Source of the DNA: Prochlorococcus sp. AG-347-K19
GTDB lineage: Bacteria; Cyanobacteriota; Cyanobacteriia; PCC-6307; Cyanobiaceae
Length of the DNA stretch: 64,000 nucleotides
Direction of reading: 5' to 3'
NCBI GenBank assembly: GCA_003281335.1
Contig: QCCG01000002.1
Coordinates: 1 to 64,000 of the forward strand
Shown here: piece after piece, positions 8,527 to 17,569 of the stretch
Numbering within the stretch: position 1 is the stretch's first letter
Layout: every line of letters begins with the position of its first letter
Position numbers and translations under genes: made by a program
The notes under the pieces: generated by a model
Database searches by the model: none
Told to the model about the DNA's origin: nothing
The model's input: the letters and a program-made list of their open reading frames with translations, nothing else

Positions 8527-9636
8527 ATGAGCGATATATTATTAATTGGCTCATGTGAGCCATTTAGTGGTAAGTCTGCAATGGTTCTTGGGATAGCAAA
8601 AAAACTTTTACAGAAGAAAAAAAAAGTACGCATAGGAAAACCTCTAGCAACTTGCATTGAACTTACTAATCTTCCCTCAATGTCTTATGAAGGATTGATA
8701 GATGATGATGTTAAGTTTATTGGATCAACATTAAATATCGAAGAGGAGAATTTAATTTCTTCAGTAGGATTATTGGACAATATCTCAGCTGAAAAAAGAA
8801 TCTTCAATAAAGATTTACTCCCAGGGAAAGGTTTTGATCAGATTGAAGGATTAGTCAATGATGATTTTGAAGGACTGAATATTTTAGAGGCGGCAGGAAG
8901 TCTTCATGAGGGTATGATTTATGGCTTAAGTCTCCCACAACTAGCCAAGGATTTAGATGCGAAAGTTTTAATTGTGAATTTATGGGAAGATTGTAAAAGT
9001 GTGGATGCATTACTAGATGCGAAAAAACAATTAGGTGAGAAATTGACTGGAGTTGTATTAAACGGAGTTTTGCCGCAAGAAGTCGAAAAAGTAAAAAATG
9101 AAATAATACCCTCTCTTAAAGATCTGGATATTGAAGTGTTTGGAGTGATGCCTAAATCACCACTTCTTAGAAGTGTCACCGTAGGTGAGCTTGTAAGAAG
9201 ACTAGATGCCCAAGTAATTTGTTGCCCAGAAAAAGATCAATTACTTGTTGAAACATTAAGTATTGGTGCTATGGGGGTGAATTCTGCAATGGAATTTTTC
9301 AGAAGAAGACGAAATATGGCTGTAGTTACTGGAGCTGATAGAACTGATATCCAACTTGCTGCTTTGGAGGCCTCCACTCAATGTCTAATTTTAACTGGCT
9401 TAGGAGATCCTTTGTCACAATTGATTCATAGAGCGGAGGAATTGGAGGTGCCAATTTTAAAGGTGGAATTAGATACTCTCTCCTCCGTAGAAATTATTGA
9501 ACAAGCTTTTGGTCATGTCAGAATTCATGAATCAATTAAAGCTTCTTATGCTATTCAATTAGTTCAAGAGCATGTAAATCTAAAAAGAATTCTCGAAAAG
9601 ATAGATTTTCCCTGCAATTTTTCAGATAAATGCTAA
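8527..9636 (+). CDS. phosphotransacetylase-family P-loop/DRTGG-domain protein
   Basis: This 369-residue protein has an N-terminal BioD-like P-loop domain (LIGSCEPFSGKSAMVLG, Walker A at about residues 6-20) and a DRTGG-type regulatory domain in the second half (from about residue 215, VTVGELVRRLDAQVICC to the end). The same two domains form the N-terminal part of long phosphate acetyltransferases, but the catalytic PTA domain is absent. In cyanobacteria such proteins are annotated as phosphotransacetylase family, and their activity is not established. The following gene starts 26 bases on and may be co-transcribed. Confidence 0.8.
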   Translation: MSDILLIGSCEPFSGKSAMVLGIAKKLLQKKKKVRIGKPLATCIELTNLPSMSYEGLIDDDVKFIGSTLNIEEENLISSVGLLDNISAEKRIFNKDLLPGKGFDQIEGLVNDDFEGLNILEAAGSLHEGMIYGLSLPQLAKDLDAKVLIVNLWEDCKSVDALLDAKKQLGEKLTGVVLNGVLPQEVEKVKNEIIPSLKDLDIEVFGVMPKSPLLRSVTVGELVRRLDAQVICCPEKDQLLVETLSIGAMGVNSAMEFFRRRRNMAVVTGADRTDIQLAALEASTQCLILTGLGDPLSQLIHRAEELEVPILKVELDTLSSVEIIEQAFGHVRIHESIKASYAIQLVQEHVNLKRILEKIDFPCNFSDKC

Positions 9637-9661
9637 TTATAAATATAGAAACTTTATTATT

Positions 9662-10174
9662 TTGAGCCCCTCTTTAGATCTACCAGCAACTGAAGGTGTT
9701 GATGCCTTAGCTCAAGAACTTGCAAAACTCCAAGATAATGGAAAGAGGAGAATTGCTTTTTTAGGTAGTAGACACGTACCGGTCGTAGATATCCACTTAA
9801 TTGAGTTGATAGCAAGGTCGTTAGCAGAGGAAGGACATAATATCCTTACGTCTGGTTCTCAAGGTGTTAATGCAGCTGTTATTCGAGCTGTCTTAGATAT
9901 TAATCCATCATTATTAACCGTTTTATTACCACAAAGTCTTGATAGACAAATACCCGAAATAAAGGATCAACTTGAGAAGGTTATGCATTTGGTAGAAAAA
10001 AGTGAAAATGATGAATTACCTCTGCCTCTTGCAAGTAGTCTTTGTAATCAAGAAATTATTAATAGGTGCGATCAATTGATATGCTTCGCCTTTCATGATA
10101 GTGAAACTTTGCTAAATAGTTGTAGATGTGCTGAAGAAATGGGCAAAGTGGTTAGTTTGTTATTTTTTGATTAA
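9662..10174 (+). CDS. DprA/LOG-like Rossmann-fold protein, unknown function
   Basis: This 170-residue protein starts at TTG. No ATG is available before the domain. The segment KRRIAFLGSRHVP then ILTSGSQGVNAAVIRA resembles the nucleotide-binding fold of the DprA/lysine-decarboxylase-like (LOG) group, where a GSR and a TSG-xxG turn bind phosphate. It lacks the PGGxGTxxE motif of cytokinin-activating LOG enzymes, so that activity is unlikely. It follows the DRTGG-domain gene by 26 bases on the same strand, so the pair may work together. Conserved in marine cyanobacteria. Confidence 0.7.
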   Translation: MSPSLDLPATEGVDALAQELAKLQDNGKRRIAFLGSRHVPVVDIHLIELIARSLAEEGHNILTSGSQGVNAAVIRAVLDINPSLLTVLLPQSLDRQIPEIKDQLEKVMHLVEKSENDELPLPLASSLCNQEIINRCDQLICFAFHDSETLLNSCRCAEEMGKVVSLLFFD

Positions 10175-10240
10175 ATTAACCCATTTCCCCTTATTAAAAG
10201 ATGATTTATGCTAAAAATATTTAGCGTTTAATACTTTACT

Positions 10241-10738
10241 ATGCCAGAAAGTTTTTCATTTGATGTAGTTTCTGATTTCGATAGACAAGAATTAGTCAAT
10301 ACTTTGGATCAAGTTAAAAGGGAAATTTCTCAGCGTTACGATTTGAAGGGCACGGATACTTCAGTTGCTTTAGAAAAGGAAAATATTTTTATAATCACGA
10401 ACAGCGAACTTACTTTGAATGCTGTTAATGACATAATTAGACAAAAGGCAATAAAAAGAAACTTGTCCTTAAAAATATTTGACTACGGTGACATTGATAT
10501 AGTTAGTGGTAATAGAATTAAACAGACAATTTTATTAAAACAAGGAATTAAACAAGAAATTGCAAAAAAAATCAGTAAAAATATTAGAGATCAAATTAAA
10601 AAAATTAATGTCAGCATCAATGGAGAAACACTCAGAGTTGCTAGTAAAAGCAAAAACGATCTTCAATTGGCAATTAAGCTTGTTGGTGAGTTGGAGGAGT
10701 CCTTGAACATTCCTCTAAAAGCTAATAACTTTAGATAA
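10241..10738 (+). CDS. yajQ: YajQ-family nucleotide-binding protein (UPF0234)
   Basis: This 165-residue YajQ protein has the family hallmark start PESFSFDVVSDFDRQELVNTLDQV and ISQRYDLKGT. Family members have two RNA-recognition-like folds, bind nucleotides, and in some bacteria bind cyclic di-GMP. The length is normal for the family. It lies between the DprA/LOG-like gene and a small unknown gene, all on the plus strand, with 66 and 27 base gaps. The actual ligand in this organism is not known. Confidence 0.93.
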   Translation: MPESFSFDVVSDFDRQELVNTLDQVKREISQRYDLKGTDTSVALEKENIFIITNSELTLNAVNDIIRQKAIKRNLSLKIFDYGDIDIVSGNRIKQTILLKQGIKQEIAKKISKNIRDQIKKINVSINGETLRVASKSKNDLQLAIKLVGELEESLNIPLKANNFR

Positions 10739-10765
10739 GATCTTTAGTAAGATTATTTTAAAAAT

Positions 10766-10975
10766 ATGGCAGATTATTCAAAGTCCCTCATTAACTCATT
10801 GATTAAGAATGTAAAAGAATACCCTCGTTTTTCAAAAGAAGAAATAGAGAAATTTTGTTGGATGGCGGTCCATGAGCATAAGCATGGAGTGTTACCATCT
10901 GAATATGATATCAGGGAGATAGATGAGGACCTTTATTTAGAACTTTTGCAAAATTTTAAATCAAATATCTATTAA
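10766..10975 (+). CDS. small conserved protein, unknown function
   Basis: This 69-residue soluble, charged protein (KNVKEYPRFSKEEIEKFCWMAVHEHKHGVLPSE) has no signal peptide or membrane helix. A His-rich HEHKHG sits mid-protein, and an acidic helical tail follows (REIDEDLYLELLQNF). I do not recognise a family. The clear ATG, A/T codon use like the neighbours and a 27-base gap after yajQ support it as a real gene, probably in the same transcript. Confidence 0.65.
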   Translation: MADYSKSLINSLIKNVKEYPRFSKEEIEKFCWMAVHEHKHGVLPSEYDIREIDEDLYLELLQNFKSNIY

Positions 10976-11084
10976 TCAAAATCTATATTTAAATTTACAA
11001 TTATTAAAAAAATATTTTAATTAAAAGTCTTACTAATGCACTAATTAGTCTATTTAAATATGATTAATTAAAAGAATAAATTTA

Positions 11085-11888
11085 ATGTCAACATCCTTTA
11101 AAAATGTCACACCAACCGGTCCTGGTGGGACGGCAACATTACTAATTGTATTATCTTTTACTGGCTTCCTTTTGCTCACCCAATCATTATTTGTTGTGCC
11201 TTCTGGACAAGTTGCAGTTGTTACAACACTAGGGAAAGTAAGTGGTCCCTCTAGGAGAGCTGGTTTAAACTTTAAACTTCCATTTATTCAGTCTGTATAT
11301 CCATTTGATATAAAAACTCAAGTTCAACCAGAAAAATTTGAAACGCTAACTAAAGATCTTCAAGTTATTAGGGCTACAGCTACTGTTAAGTATTCAGTTA
11401 AACCTAACGAGGCAGGAAGGATCTTTGCAACAATTGCAAGCAGAAATAGCGATGTTTATCAGAAAATTGTTCAGCCATCTTTGCTAAAAGCTCTAAAATC
11501 GGTCTTTTCTCAATATGAGCTAGAAACGATTGCTACTGAATTCGCAGTAATTTCTGAAAAAGTAGGCGACACCGTTGCAAAAGAATTAAATTCATTCGAT
11601 TATGTAGATGTTAAAAGTTTAGATCTTACTGGATTAGAAATCGCTGAAGAATATAGAGCTGCGATTGAACAAAAGCAAATAGCTGGTCAGCAATTACTAA
11701 GAGCAAAGACTGAAGTTGAAATTGCTGAACAAGAAGCACTTAGATATGAGACATTAAATAGAAGTCTAGATGATCAAGTACTTTTCAAATTATTTCTCGA
11801 CAAATGGGATGGCAGTACACAGGTTGTTCCTGGTTTACCAGGTTCAGATGGAGGTACTCCCCCAGTAATAGTTGGTGGTAGAAGATAA
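11085..11888 (+). CDS. prohibitin/SPFH-domain membrane protein
   Basis: This 267-residue protein has an N-terminal membrane anchor (TLLIVLSFTGFLLLTQSLFVV, about residues 18-40), then an SPFH/PHB domain (VPSGQVAVVTTLGKVSGPSRRAGLNFKLPF). A helical coiled-coil region follows (AIEQKQIAGQQLLRAKTEVEIAEQEA) and a Gly/Pro-rich tail ends it. This is the prohibitin arrangement. Cyanobacterial homologues form large membrane rings. The 110-base upstream gap has a short dyad (ACTAAT/ATTAGT, 11032-11049). Confidence 0.92.
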   Translation: MSTSFKNVTPTGPGGTATLLIVLSFTGFLLLTQSLFVVPSGQVAVVTTLGKVSGPSRRAGLNFKLPFIQSVYPFDIKTQVQPEKFETLTKDLQVIRATATVKYSVKPNEAGRIFATIASRNSDVYQKIVQPSLLKALKSVFSQYELETIATEFAVISEKVGDTVAKELNSFDYVDVKSLDLTGLEIAEEYRAAIEQKQIAGQQLLRAKTEVEIAEQEALRYETLNRSLDDQVLFKLFLDKWDGSTQVVPGLPGSDGGTPPVIVGGRR

Positions 11889-11961
11889 TTATTTAGAAAC
11901 AATCTTTCCAAACTTTTTTATCATTTATTTATTTTTTCTATAATCAAAGAATAGTGAATGA

Positions 11962-13263
11962 TTATTTTTTAATTGCATTAAAAGATTCATCAAAAGCTTC
12001 AATGGTTTTATCAATTTCTTCTTCGTTGTGAGCTAGTGATGTGAAACCTGCTTCGAAAGGACTTGGAGCAAGGTAGATTCCTCTCCGAAGCATTTCTCTG
12101 TGCAACTTACCAAAAAGTTCTGCATCATTCGTTTTTGCTTCATCAAAGTTCCTTACTGGCCCATCGCATAAGAAAAATCCAAACATAGCGCTTACACTTC
12201 CACCGTTAATAGCAATACCGTTATTTTCTGCAGACTGAATTATTCCTTCAATTAATCTAGATGTTGTTGAATCAAGTTTATCGTAAGTACCATCTTGTTT
12301 GAGCAGTTCAAGAGTTTTTATTCCAGCAGTCATTGCGAGTGGATTTCCGCTTAAAGTGCCTGCTTGGTATACCGGCCCTGAAGGAGCTACCATTGACATT
12401 ATTTCTTTTTTGCCTCCATAGGCTCCAACAGGCAGGCCTCCACCAATTACTTTCCCTAGGGTTGTTAAATCAGGAGTAACCCCAAACTTTTCTTGAGCTC
12501 CTCCATAACTTATTCTGAATCCAGTCATTACTTCGTCAAAAACTAATAAGGATCCATTCTCTGTAGTTAATTCCCTTAATCCCTCCAAGAATCCAGGTTC
12601 TGGAGTAATAAATCCAGCATTACCAACGATAGGCTCAAGGATAACCCCCGAAATGGCATCAGGATTTTCAGAAAATAATTTTTTTACTGCTTCAAGGTCA
12701 TTGTAGGGAGCAGTAAGTGTGTTGGCAGTTGTAGACCGTGGAACACCTGGAGAATCTGGCAAGCCCAAAGTGGCTACACCTGATCCTGCTTTTACTAAAA
12801 ACATATCTGCATGACCGTGATAACAACCGTCAAATTTAATAACTTTATCTCTTCCAGTAAATGCTCGCATAAGTCTCAAAACAGCCATGCATGCTTCAGT
12901 TCCGCTATTGACAAATCTAACCATTTCTACAGATGGGACTGCATCTATTACCATTTCAGCAAGTTGGTTCTCTAGAACGCATGGAGCACCAAAGCTAGTG
13001 CCTTTCTCAATGGCTTCCTGTAACGCCGTTGTAACTTCAGGGTGGGCATGTCCACATATAGCAGGCCCCCAGCTTCCTATGTAGTCAATATATCTATTTC
13101 CATCAATATCCCAAGCAAAAGGACCTTTGACTCTATCAAAAACAATTGGCTGACCTCCTACAGACTTAAAAGCTCTTACTGGTGAGCTTACCCCTCCAGG
13201 CATTAGTTGTTGGGCGGCAGAGAAAATTTCTTCTGATTTTGTGTAATTTAATATGTCAGTCAC
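11962..13263 (-). CDS. hemL: glutamate-1-semialdehyde 2,1-aminomutase
   Basis: HemL converts glutamate-1-semialdehyde to 5-aminolevulinate, the second C5-pathway step toward haem and chlorophyll. At 433 residues it has normal length. The PLP-binding Lys lies in [17 protein letters not shown] (about residue 270), preceded by the [11 protein letters not shown] signature Asp. Substrate-site segments such as [15 protein letters not shown] and [22 protein letters not shown] are intact. The gene ends convergently with the prohibitin gene. hemC and hemH are elsewhere in the window. Confidence 0.98.
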   Translation of the reverse strand: MTDILNYTKSEEIFSAAQQLMPGGVSSPVRAFKSVGGQPIVFDRVKGPFAWDIDGNRYIDYIGSWGPAICGHAHPEVTTALQEAIEKGTSFGAPCVLENQLAEMVIDAVPSVEMVRFVNSGTEACMAVLRLMRAFTGRDKVIKFDGCYHGHADMFLVKAGSGVATLGLPDSPGVPRSTTANTLTAPYNDLEAVKKLFSENPDAISGVILEPIVGNAGFITPEPGFLEGLRELTTENGSLLVFDEVMTGFRISYGGAQEKFGVTPDLTTLGKVIGGGLPVGAYGGKKEIMSMVAPSGPVYQAGTLSGNPLAMTAGIKTLELLKQDGTYDKLDSTTSRLIEGIIQSAENNGIAINGGSVSAMFGFFLCDGPVRNFDEAKTNDAELFGKLHREMLRRGIYLAPSPFEAGFTSLAHNEEEIDKTIEAFDESFNAIKK

Positions 13264-13489
13264 AATTTAGCTAAATGATGTTTTGAGAAAAATCTAGTCA
13301 TGTTCTAAATTAGAAATAAGTAAAAATTTTGTCAATCAGATTGAAATTCTACATTATGATAATTTTATTGCGATAGTTTGGATTGTAAATTATTAATTTT
13401 AAAGAAATTATGATAAAAAACAAACCTACTTCAGATAACTCTTTATTAATAGGCGTTTTCAAGCATTAAAGAAATTCAATTTATTTTAT

Positions 13490-14335
13490 TTATATTTCGA
13501 AGAAATTATCCTCATCCTCAAAAAAATCTGCATTAATTTCGTTTAAGTTAAGATCTATCATTACTGGGGCATGATCACTTGGACGCAAATTACCTCTCGG
13601 GGAGCTGTCTATGACACAACTTTTAAGTTTTGATGACAGTTCTTTGCTTATGTATATATGGTCTATTCTCCAACCTTTATTTAATTCAAATGAGTTGTTA
13701 CGGTAATCCCACCAACTCCAATGGCCAGTATTTTGTTCATAAATCCTGAACGAATCTATTAATCTTTTTTTCAGAACATTATTTAGTGCACTTCTCTCTA
13801 TCTCAGATGCCATTATTCCTCCTTCATATTTCTTTGGATCATGAATATCCAAGCTAGATGGAGCAACATTGAAATCACCCATAAGACAAATTAATTCTCC
13901 TTTTTTTTCTTGCTCATCCAAAAATGAAGCTAAACAATTTAACCAATTAATTTTGTATTCGAACTTACTAGATTCTAAAGAAGATCCATTTGGAACATAG
14001 ACATTTATGATTTTAATACCATTAATATCCGCAGAAATCAATCTTTTTTGATCTAGGAAAATTTCGGTATTTTGATTAGAGGCATCAAAACCGTAGAATC
14101 CTTTTTTAACATTTTCTGGTTTTATTTTGGAAATAATAGCCACACCATTGTATGATTTTTGTCCGTAGATCTCTACTGAGTATCCTAATTTTTCAAAGGG
14201 TTTAACAGGGAAACTTTCGTCCATCACTTTCGTTTCCTGCAAACACAGAATATCTGGATTGGATTGATTAATCCAATCTAATATTTGTGAAAGTCTTGTT
14301 CTTATAGAGTTAACATTCCAAGTTGCTACTAACAA
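13490..14335 (-). CDS. xth: exodeoxyribonuclease III (AP endonuclease)
   Basis: This Mg2+-dependent exonuclease and apurinic-site endonuclease acts in base excision repair. The 281-residue protein has the family motifs in order: ATWNVNSIRTR at the start, DILCLQETKV (metal Glu), NVYVPNGSS, MGDFNVAPSSLDIHDP, WRIDHIYIS and the terminal PSDHAPVMI (catalytic His). A short acidic tail (Glu, Asp, Phe rich) extends past the domain. It is separated from hemL by 226 A/T-rich bases in which I see no gene. Confidence 0.96.
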   Translation of the reverse strand: MLVATWNVNSIRTRLSQILDWINQSNPDILCLQETKVMDESFPVKPFEKLGYSVEIYGQKSYNGVAIISKIKPENVKKGFYGFDASNQNTEIFLDQKRLISADINGIKIINVYVPNGSSLESSKFEYKINWLNCLASFLDEQEKKGELICLMGDFNVAPSSLDIHDPKKYEGGIMASEIERSALNNVLKKRLIDSFRIYEQNTGHWSWWDYRNNSFELNKGWRIDHIYISKELSSKLKSCVIDSSPRGNLRPSDHAPVMIDLNLNEINADFFEDEDNFFEI

Positions 14336-14406
14336 ATTTTTGCCAAATTATGTAAAATTAAAATAGCAATAAATTTTAGCGTTAAAGAATTTTGAAATTA
14401 AATAAA

Positions 14407-14691
14407 ATGAAAAATTACTTTTGCAAAATCGTTTTTAAACCAATTACGGTTGCAATTTTTTTCTCTTTGTTAATTTCCTTAAGAAGTGATTACCTAAATG
14501 CTGAATATTTATTTGAAGAATTAGAAATCGATACCTCAACTAAAACAGAAGATGATAGTTCAGTTCTTCCAACTAATCCTTTTGAACTTGTGGAAATGAT
14601 TCGAAGACAAAATAGTATGAATGATGCGACTGATCCTACTGATGCAATTGACGATGCGTTAAGGTCTTTTAATAGTTTGGAGGACAATTAA
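14407..14691 (+). CDS. small secreted protein, unknown function
   Basis: I take ATG at 14407 (94 residues). An in-frame TTG at 14392 would add five residues. The N-terminus reads as a signal peptide: basic start (KNYFCKIVFK), hydrophobic stretch (ITVAIFFSLLISL) and a possible cleavage after LNA. The mature part of about 65 residues is acidic and rich in Asp, Thr and Ser (TSTKTEDDSS, ATDPTDAIDDALRS), with no recognised domain. It is probably periplasmic. It diverges from xth. Confidence 0.6.
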   Translation: MKNYFCKIVFKPITVAIFFSLLISLRSDYLNAEYLFEELEIDTSTKTEDDSSVLPTNPFELVEMIRRQNSMNDATDPTDAIDDALRSFNSLEDN

Positions 14692-14731
14692 GAAATTTAA
14701 CACGATAAATTGTTATTTCCAAAATTTTAAT

Positions 14732-15331
14732 ATGTTAAAAAACCCTATCCCAAAAGTTACTAACCAATTACAGCACAGAGCAATCGGTATTATTAAAGGT
14801 AAATTCACTCCCCTTAATGATGAACAATTAAATAGAGGCGTTTTAATTGACAATAAAGACGAAAAAATTGAAACAGTAGTTCTAGGTAAAGCATTATCAC
14901 TTTTAAAAAAGCATATTGATTTGAAAAAAAGTTATTATTGGATTGTTTATCCAAAGAATAAAAATACTCAAAACTTGCATTTGCAGGTTGCAGGCATATG
15001 GGATCCCTATCAACTGAATGATTTCCCTAATGATTCTTCAAAAACTAACTTCTCAAATTTATTAGATGAATTAGATCTAAAAGACAATTATTTTTCTGTT
15101 AGAGGAGAATTGGTTTTTGTTAACACTCAAAAGAAAGAAATTGTTATTAAAATCTGCCCTGCTGTAAAGTCAAAAAATTTAAAAAATAAAAATTTTAAAT
15201 TAGTCATAAAAGGAGAGCTTTCACTTGAACTTTTGCATAGCTTTGTAAGTTTAGACATCAATAGAGATGGAAATTCTTTGGAATTAATAAAGTACGAAGT
15301 GATTGAAAAAAATCTTTCTAAAAATAACTAG
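14732..15331 (+). CDS. conserved cyanobacterial protein, unknown function
   Basis: This 199-residue soluble protein has repeated beta-like stretches (HRAIGIIKGKFTP, RGVLIDNKDEKIETVVLG, SYYWIVYPKN, LQVAGIWDP, YFSVRGELVFVNTQKKEIVIKICP), which suggests an OB- or barrel-type fold. The pattern of two GELxFxxxxxKxIxIKI strands points to an internal repeat. No catalytic motif is recognisable. It has no signal peptide. It lies in a plus-strand run with larC. Confidence 0.6.
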   Translation: MLKNPIPKVTNQLQHRAIGIIKGKFTPLNDEQLNRGVLIDNKDEKIETVVLGKALSLLKKHIDLKKSYYWIVYPKNKNTQNLHLQVAGIWDPYQLNDFPNDSSKTNFSNLLDELDLKDNYFSVRGELVFVNTQKKEIVIKICPAVKSKNLKNKNFKLVIKGELSLELLHSFVSLDINRDGNSLELIKYEVIEKNLSKNN

Positions 15332-15383
15332 AATGAAAGGTTGATTCCTATCGAAATTTTACCAATTAAGAAATCTTTGATTT

Positions 15384-16616
15384 ATGGATGATGTTTTAAT
15401 TGAATGTTCTCCTGGTATCTCTGGAGATATGTTGTTAGGAGCTTTTTATGATTTAGGGGTCCCTAAAAAAGTTATTGAACAGCCACTTATTGATCTTGGA
15501 TTAAAGGATCTATATCAACTGGATTTTAAGGAATCAAAAAGTTGTTCAATACGAGGCATCAAGGCAAAGGTTGAGAATATTGACAGTATTCCTATTAAAA
15601 GAACTTGGAGTAGTATCAAGGAACTTATTTTGAACGGCCACTTAGAAGATAAATTAAAAAAAATAATTTATGAAGTATTTGAATCTTTAGCAATTGCGGA
15701 GGGAAAAGTTCATGGCATTAAATCTGATGAAGTTCATTTTCATGAAATTGGAGCTATAGATTCATTGGTGGATATAATTGGAGTATGTGCTGCATTGAAT
15801 TACTTAAATCCAAAGAGGGTTTATTGTAATGAACCAATGTTGGGGAAAGGTTTTGTTCAAACTGAACATGGAAAATTATCTGTACCACCTCCTGCTGTAA
15901 TAGAACTAATAAGACAAAAAAATATTAAAGTTTTATCAAGCCTTAACTCAATAGATGGTGAACTCTCAACACCAACTGGCATTGCTTTACTTGCTAATTT
16001 AGCCGACTATCTTGAACCTCCTTTAAGATATTCTATTAATTCTTATGGAGTAGGCATTGGTAACCTAGAATTTTCATTCCCTAATTTGGTAAGAGTTTAT
16101 AAAGTTACGTCATTTGAAGATTCTCCTATTTATAATAATGAAAAAATTAGTCCAAAGTGTGAAGAGATAACTATTCAAGAAGCATGGATTGATGATCAAA
16201 CACCCGAAGATATATCTAATTTCGTGGAGAAACTGAGAATTGAGGGAGCTTACGATGTTTCATTTCAAGCTATCAATATGAAAAAAAATAGACTTGGATT
16301 TTCTATTCAAGCAATCTTGCCCATAGAGAAAAAAGAATTTTTCAGGCGATTATGGTTTGATTATTCCAACACTATTGGAGTTCGTGAAAGAACCCAATCT
16401 AGGTGGATATTACTTAGACGCAGAGGAGAATGTTCAACGACTTTTGGAAATATAAAAGTTAAACAAACTTTGAAACCAGATGGATCAATAATTACTAAAC
16501 CAGAAAATGATGAGGTTTTGAGATTACAACTAAAGCACAAAATATCAACTTACGAAATAAGAAAAATAATAAAAGAGTCAGGAAAGAAATTCAAAGCATT
16601 TGAAAATTGGAAATGA
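15384..16616 (+). CDS. larC: nickel-pincer cofactor biosynthesis protein LarC
   Basis: LarC (DUF111) inserts nickel into the pincer nucleotide cofactor of lactate racemase-type enzymes. The 410-residue protein shows ECSPGISGDMLLGAFYDLG at the N-terminus, the DEVHFHEIGAIDSLVDIIG motif at about residue 115-133, a glycine/proline segment GELSTPTGIALLANL, and the C-terminal ferredoxin-like half. In lactobacilli the gene needs a programmed frameshift. Here both halves are in one frame. No larA, larB or larE is in this window. Its stop overlaps the next start (ATGA, 16613-16616). Confidence 0.88.
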   Translation: MDDVLIECSPGISGDMLLGAFYDLGVPKKVIEQPLIDLGLKDLYQLDFKESKSCSIRGIKAKVENIDSIPIKRTWSSIKELILNGHLEDKLKKIIYEVFESLAIAEGKVHGIKSDEVHFHEIGAIDSLVDIIGVCAALNYLNPKRVYCNEPMLGKGFVQTEHGKLSVPPPAVIELIRQKNIKVLSSLNSIDGELSTPTGIALLANLADYLEPPLRYSINSYGVGIGNLEFSFPNLVRVYKVTSFEDSPIYNNEKISPKCEEITIQEAWIDDQTPEDISNFVEKLRIEGAYDVSFQAINMKKNRLGFSIQAILPIEKKEFFRRLWFDYSNTIGVRERTQSRWILLRRRGECSTTFGNIKVKQTLKPDGSIITKPENDEVLRLQLKHKISTYEIRKIIKESGKKFKAFENWK

Positions 16617-17569
16617 GATTAAATAAAAATATTCAATCATATTTGATATTCCTTAAAAAAATTAATTTTGGTGGTTTAAAGAGTGTTTTCTTTATTTCAA
16701 GCTTATTATATTTTTGCGTCTATTTTTTTTATAATATTGATCAAATTTCTTTTGATATCAATTTAGAAAGAAATGGAATTAATCTATCTTTATCATTTTT
16801 ATTTTGTGTTTTAAGTATTTTCCTGAACGCTTTTGCTTGGAAATATATTGTTAAGTGGTTTGCAATAGAATTTAAAAGTAATAATCTAGTCTCTTTTTAT
16901 GTTTTAACCAATATTCTTAAATACGTTCCAGGAGGGGTTTGGCATTTTGTAGAAAGATTTAATTTTATAAAAAAAATAAGTAATACTCAGATTGCTTTGT
17001 ATTCGACTCTTATAGAACCCTATTTTATGTTGTGTGCATCTTTTCTATTGGCATCGCTGGGATTAATTTTTTCACCAATTTATTTTTTTTTAATTTTTCC
17101 TTCAGTATTTTTAAACAGGAAATTAATTTATCTTGTATTAAAAAGAATAGGTTCTCTTAAAGGAAAAGTATTTAAGGTTTTGAGACTTCCAAATTCAAAA
17201 AACCAATTTGAAAAGAGAATAAATATAGTTTCTTTTTTACCTATTAGAGCTTTGATACTTGAAATTGGGTTTGTTTTATCTAAATTTTTTGGTTTTTATA
17301 TTTGCTTAAATACTTTTTATGCAAGTAATACTCTGAACAGCATATTTTTATTAGTAATCTTTTCTTTGTCATGGTCTTTAGGATTGGTAGTCCCAACGGC
17401 TCCTGGAGGGGTAGGTGTTTTTGAGGCCTGCTTCCTTCTTTTTGTTGGCAAAAGTATTCCACAAAATATAATTCTCATTTGCTTAATTTATTTTAGGGTT
17501 ATATCAACCTCGGCAGATTTGTTGTTAAGCTTACCTTTTTTAATAAGAAAACTATCTAAAAGAATTTAG
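16613..17569 (+). CDS. YbhN/UPF0104-type integral membrane protein
   Basis: This 318-residue polytopic protein has about 7-8 predicted membrane helices and belongs to the lysylphosphatidylglycerol synthetase TM-domain/UPF0104 group. Characteristic segments are LKYVPGGVWHFVERF after the second span and the late VVPTAPGGVGVFEA motif. ATG at 16613 overlaps the larC stop as ATGA, a strong sign of translational coupling, so I prefer it to the TTG at 16607. There is no catalytic LPG synthase domain. The transported or flipped substrate is unknown. Its 3' end overlaps the convergent permease gene by four bases. Confidence 0.8.
   Translation: MRLNKNIQSYLIFLKKINFGGLKSVFFISSLLYFCVYFFYNIDQISFDINLERNGINLSLSFLFCVLSIFLNAFAWKYIVKWFAIEFKSNNLVSFYVLTNILKYVPGGVWHFVERFNFIKKISNTQIALYSTLIEPYFMLCASFLLASLGLIFSPIYFFLIFPSVFLNRKLIYLVLKRIGSLKGKVFKVLRLPNSKNQFEKRINIVSFLPIRALILEIGFVLSKFFGFYICLNTFYASNTLNSIFLLVIFSLSWSLGLVVPTAPGGVGVFEACFLLFVGKSIPQNIILICLIYFRVISTSADLLLSLPFLIRKLSKRI

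Noticed and set aside
13410-13469. 19-codon ORF (MIKNKPTSDN...) in the hemL-xth gap
   Set aside because: No Shine-Dalgarno, no recognisable motif, and short ATG-initiated frames are common in such A/T-rich DNA. I could not support it as a gene.
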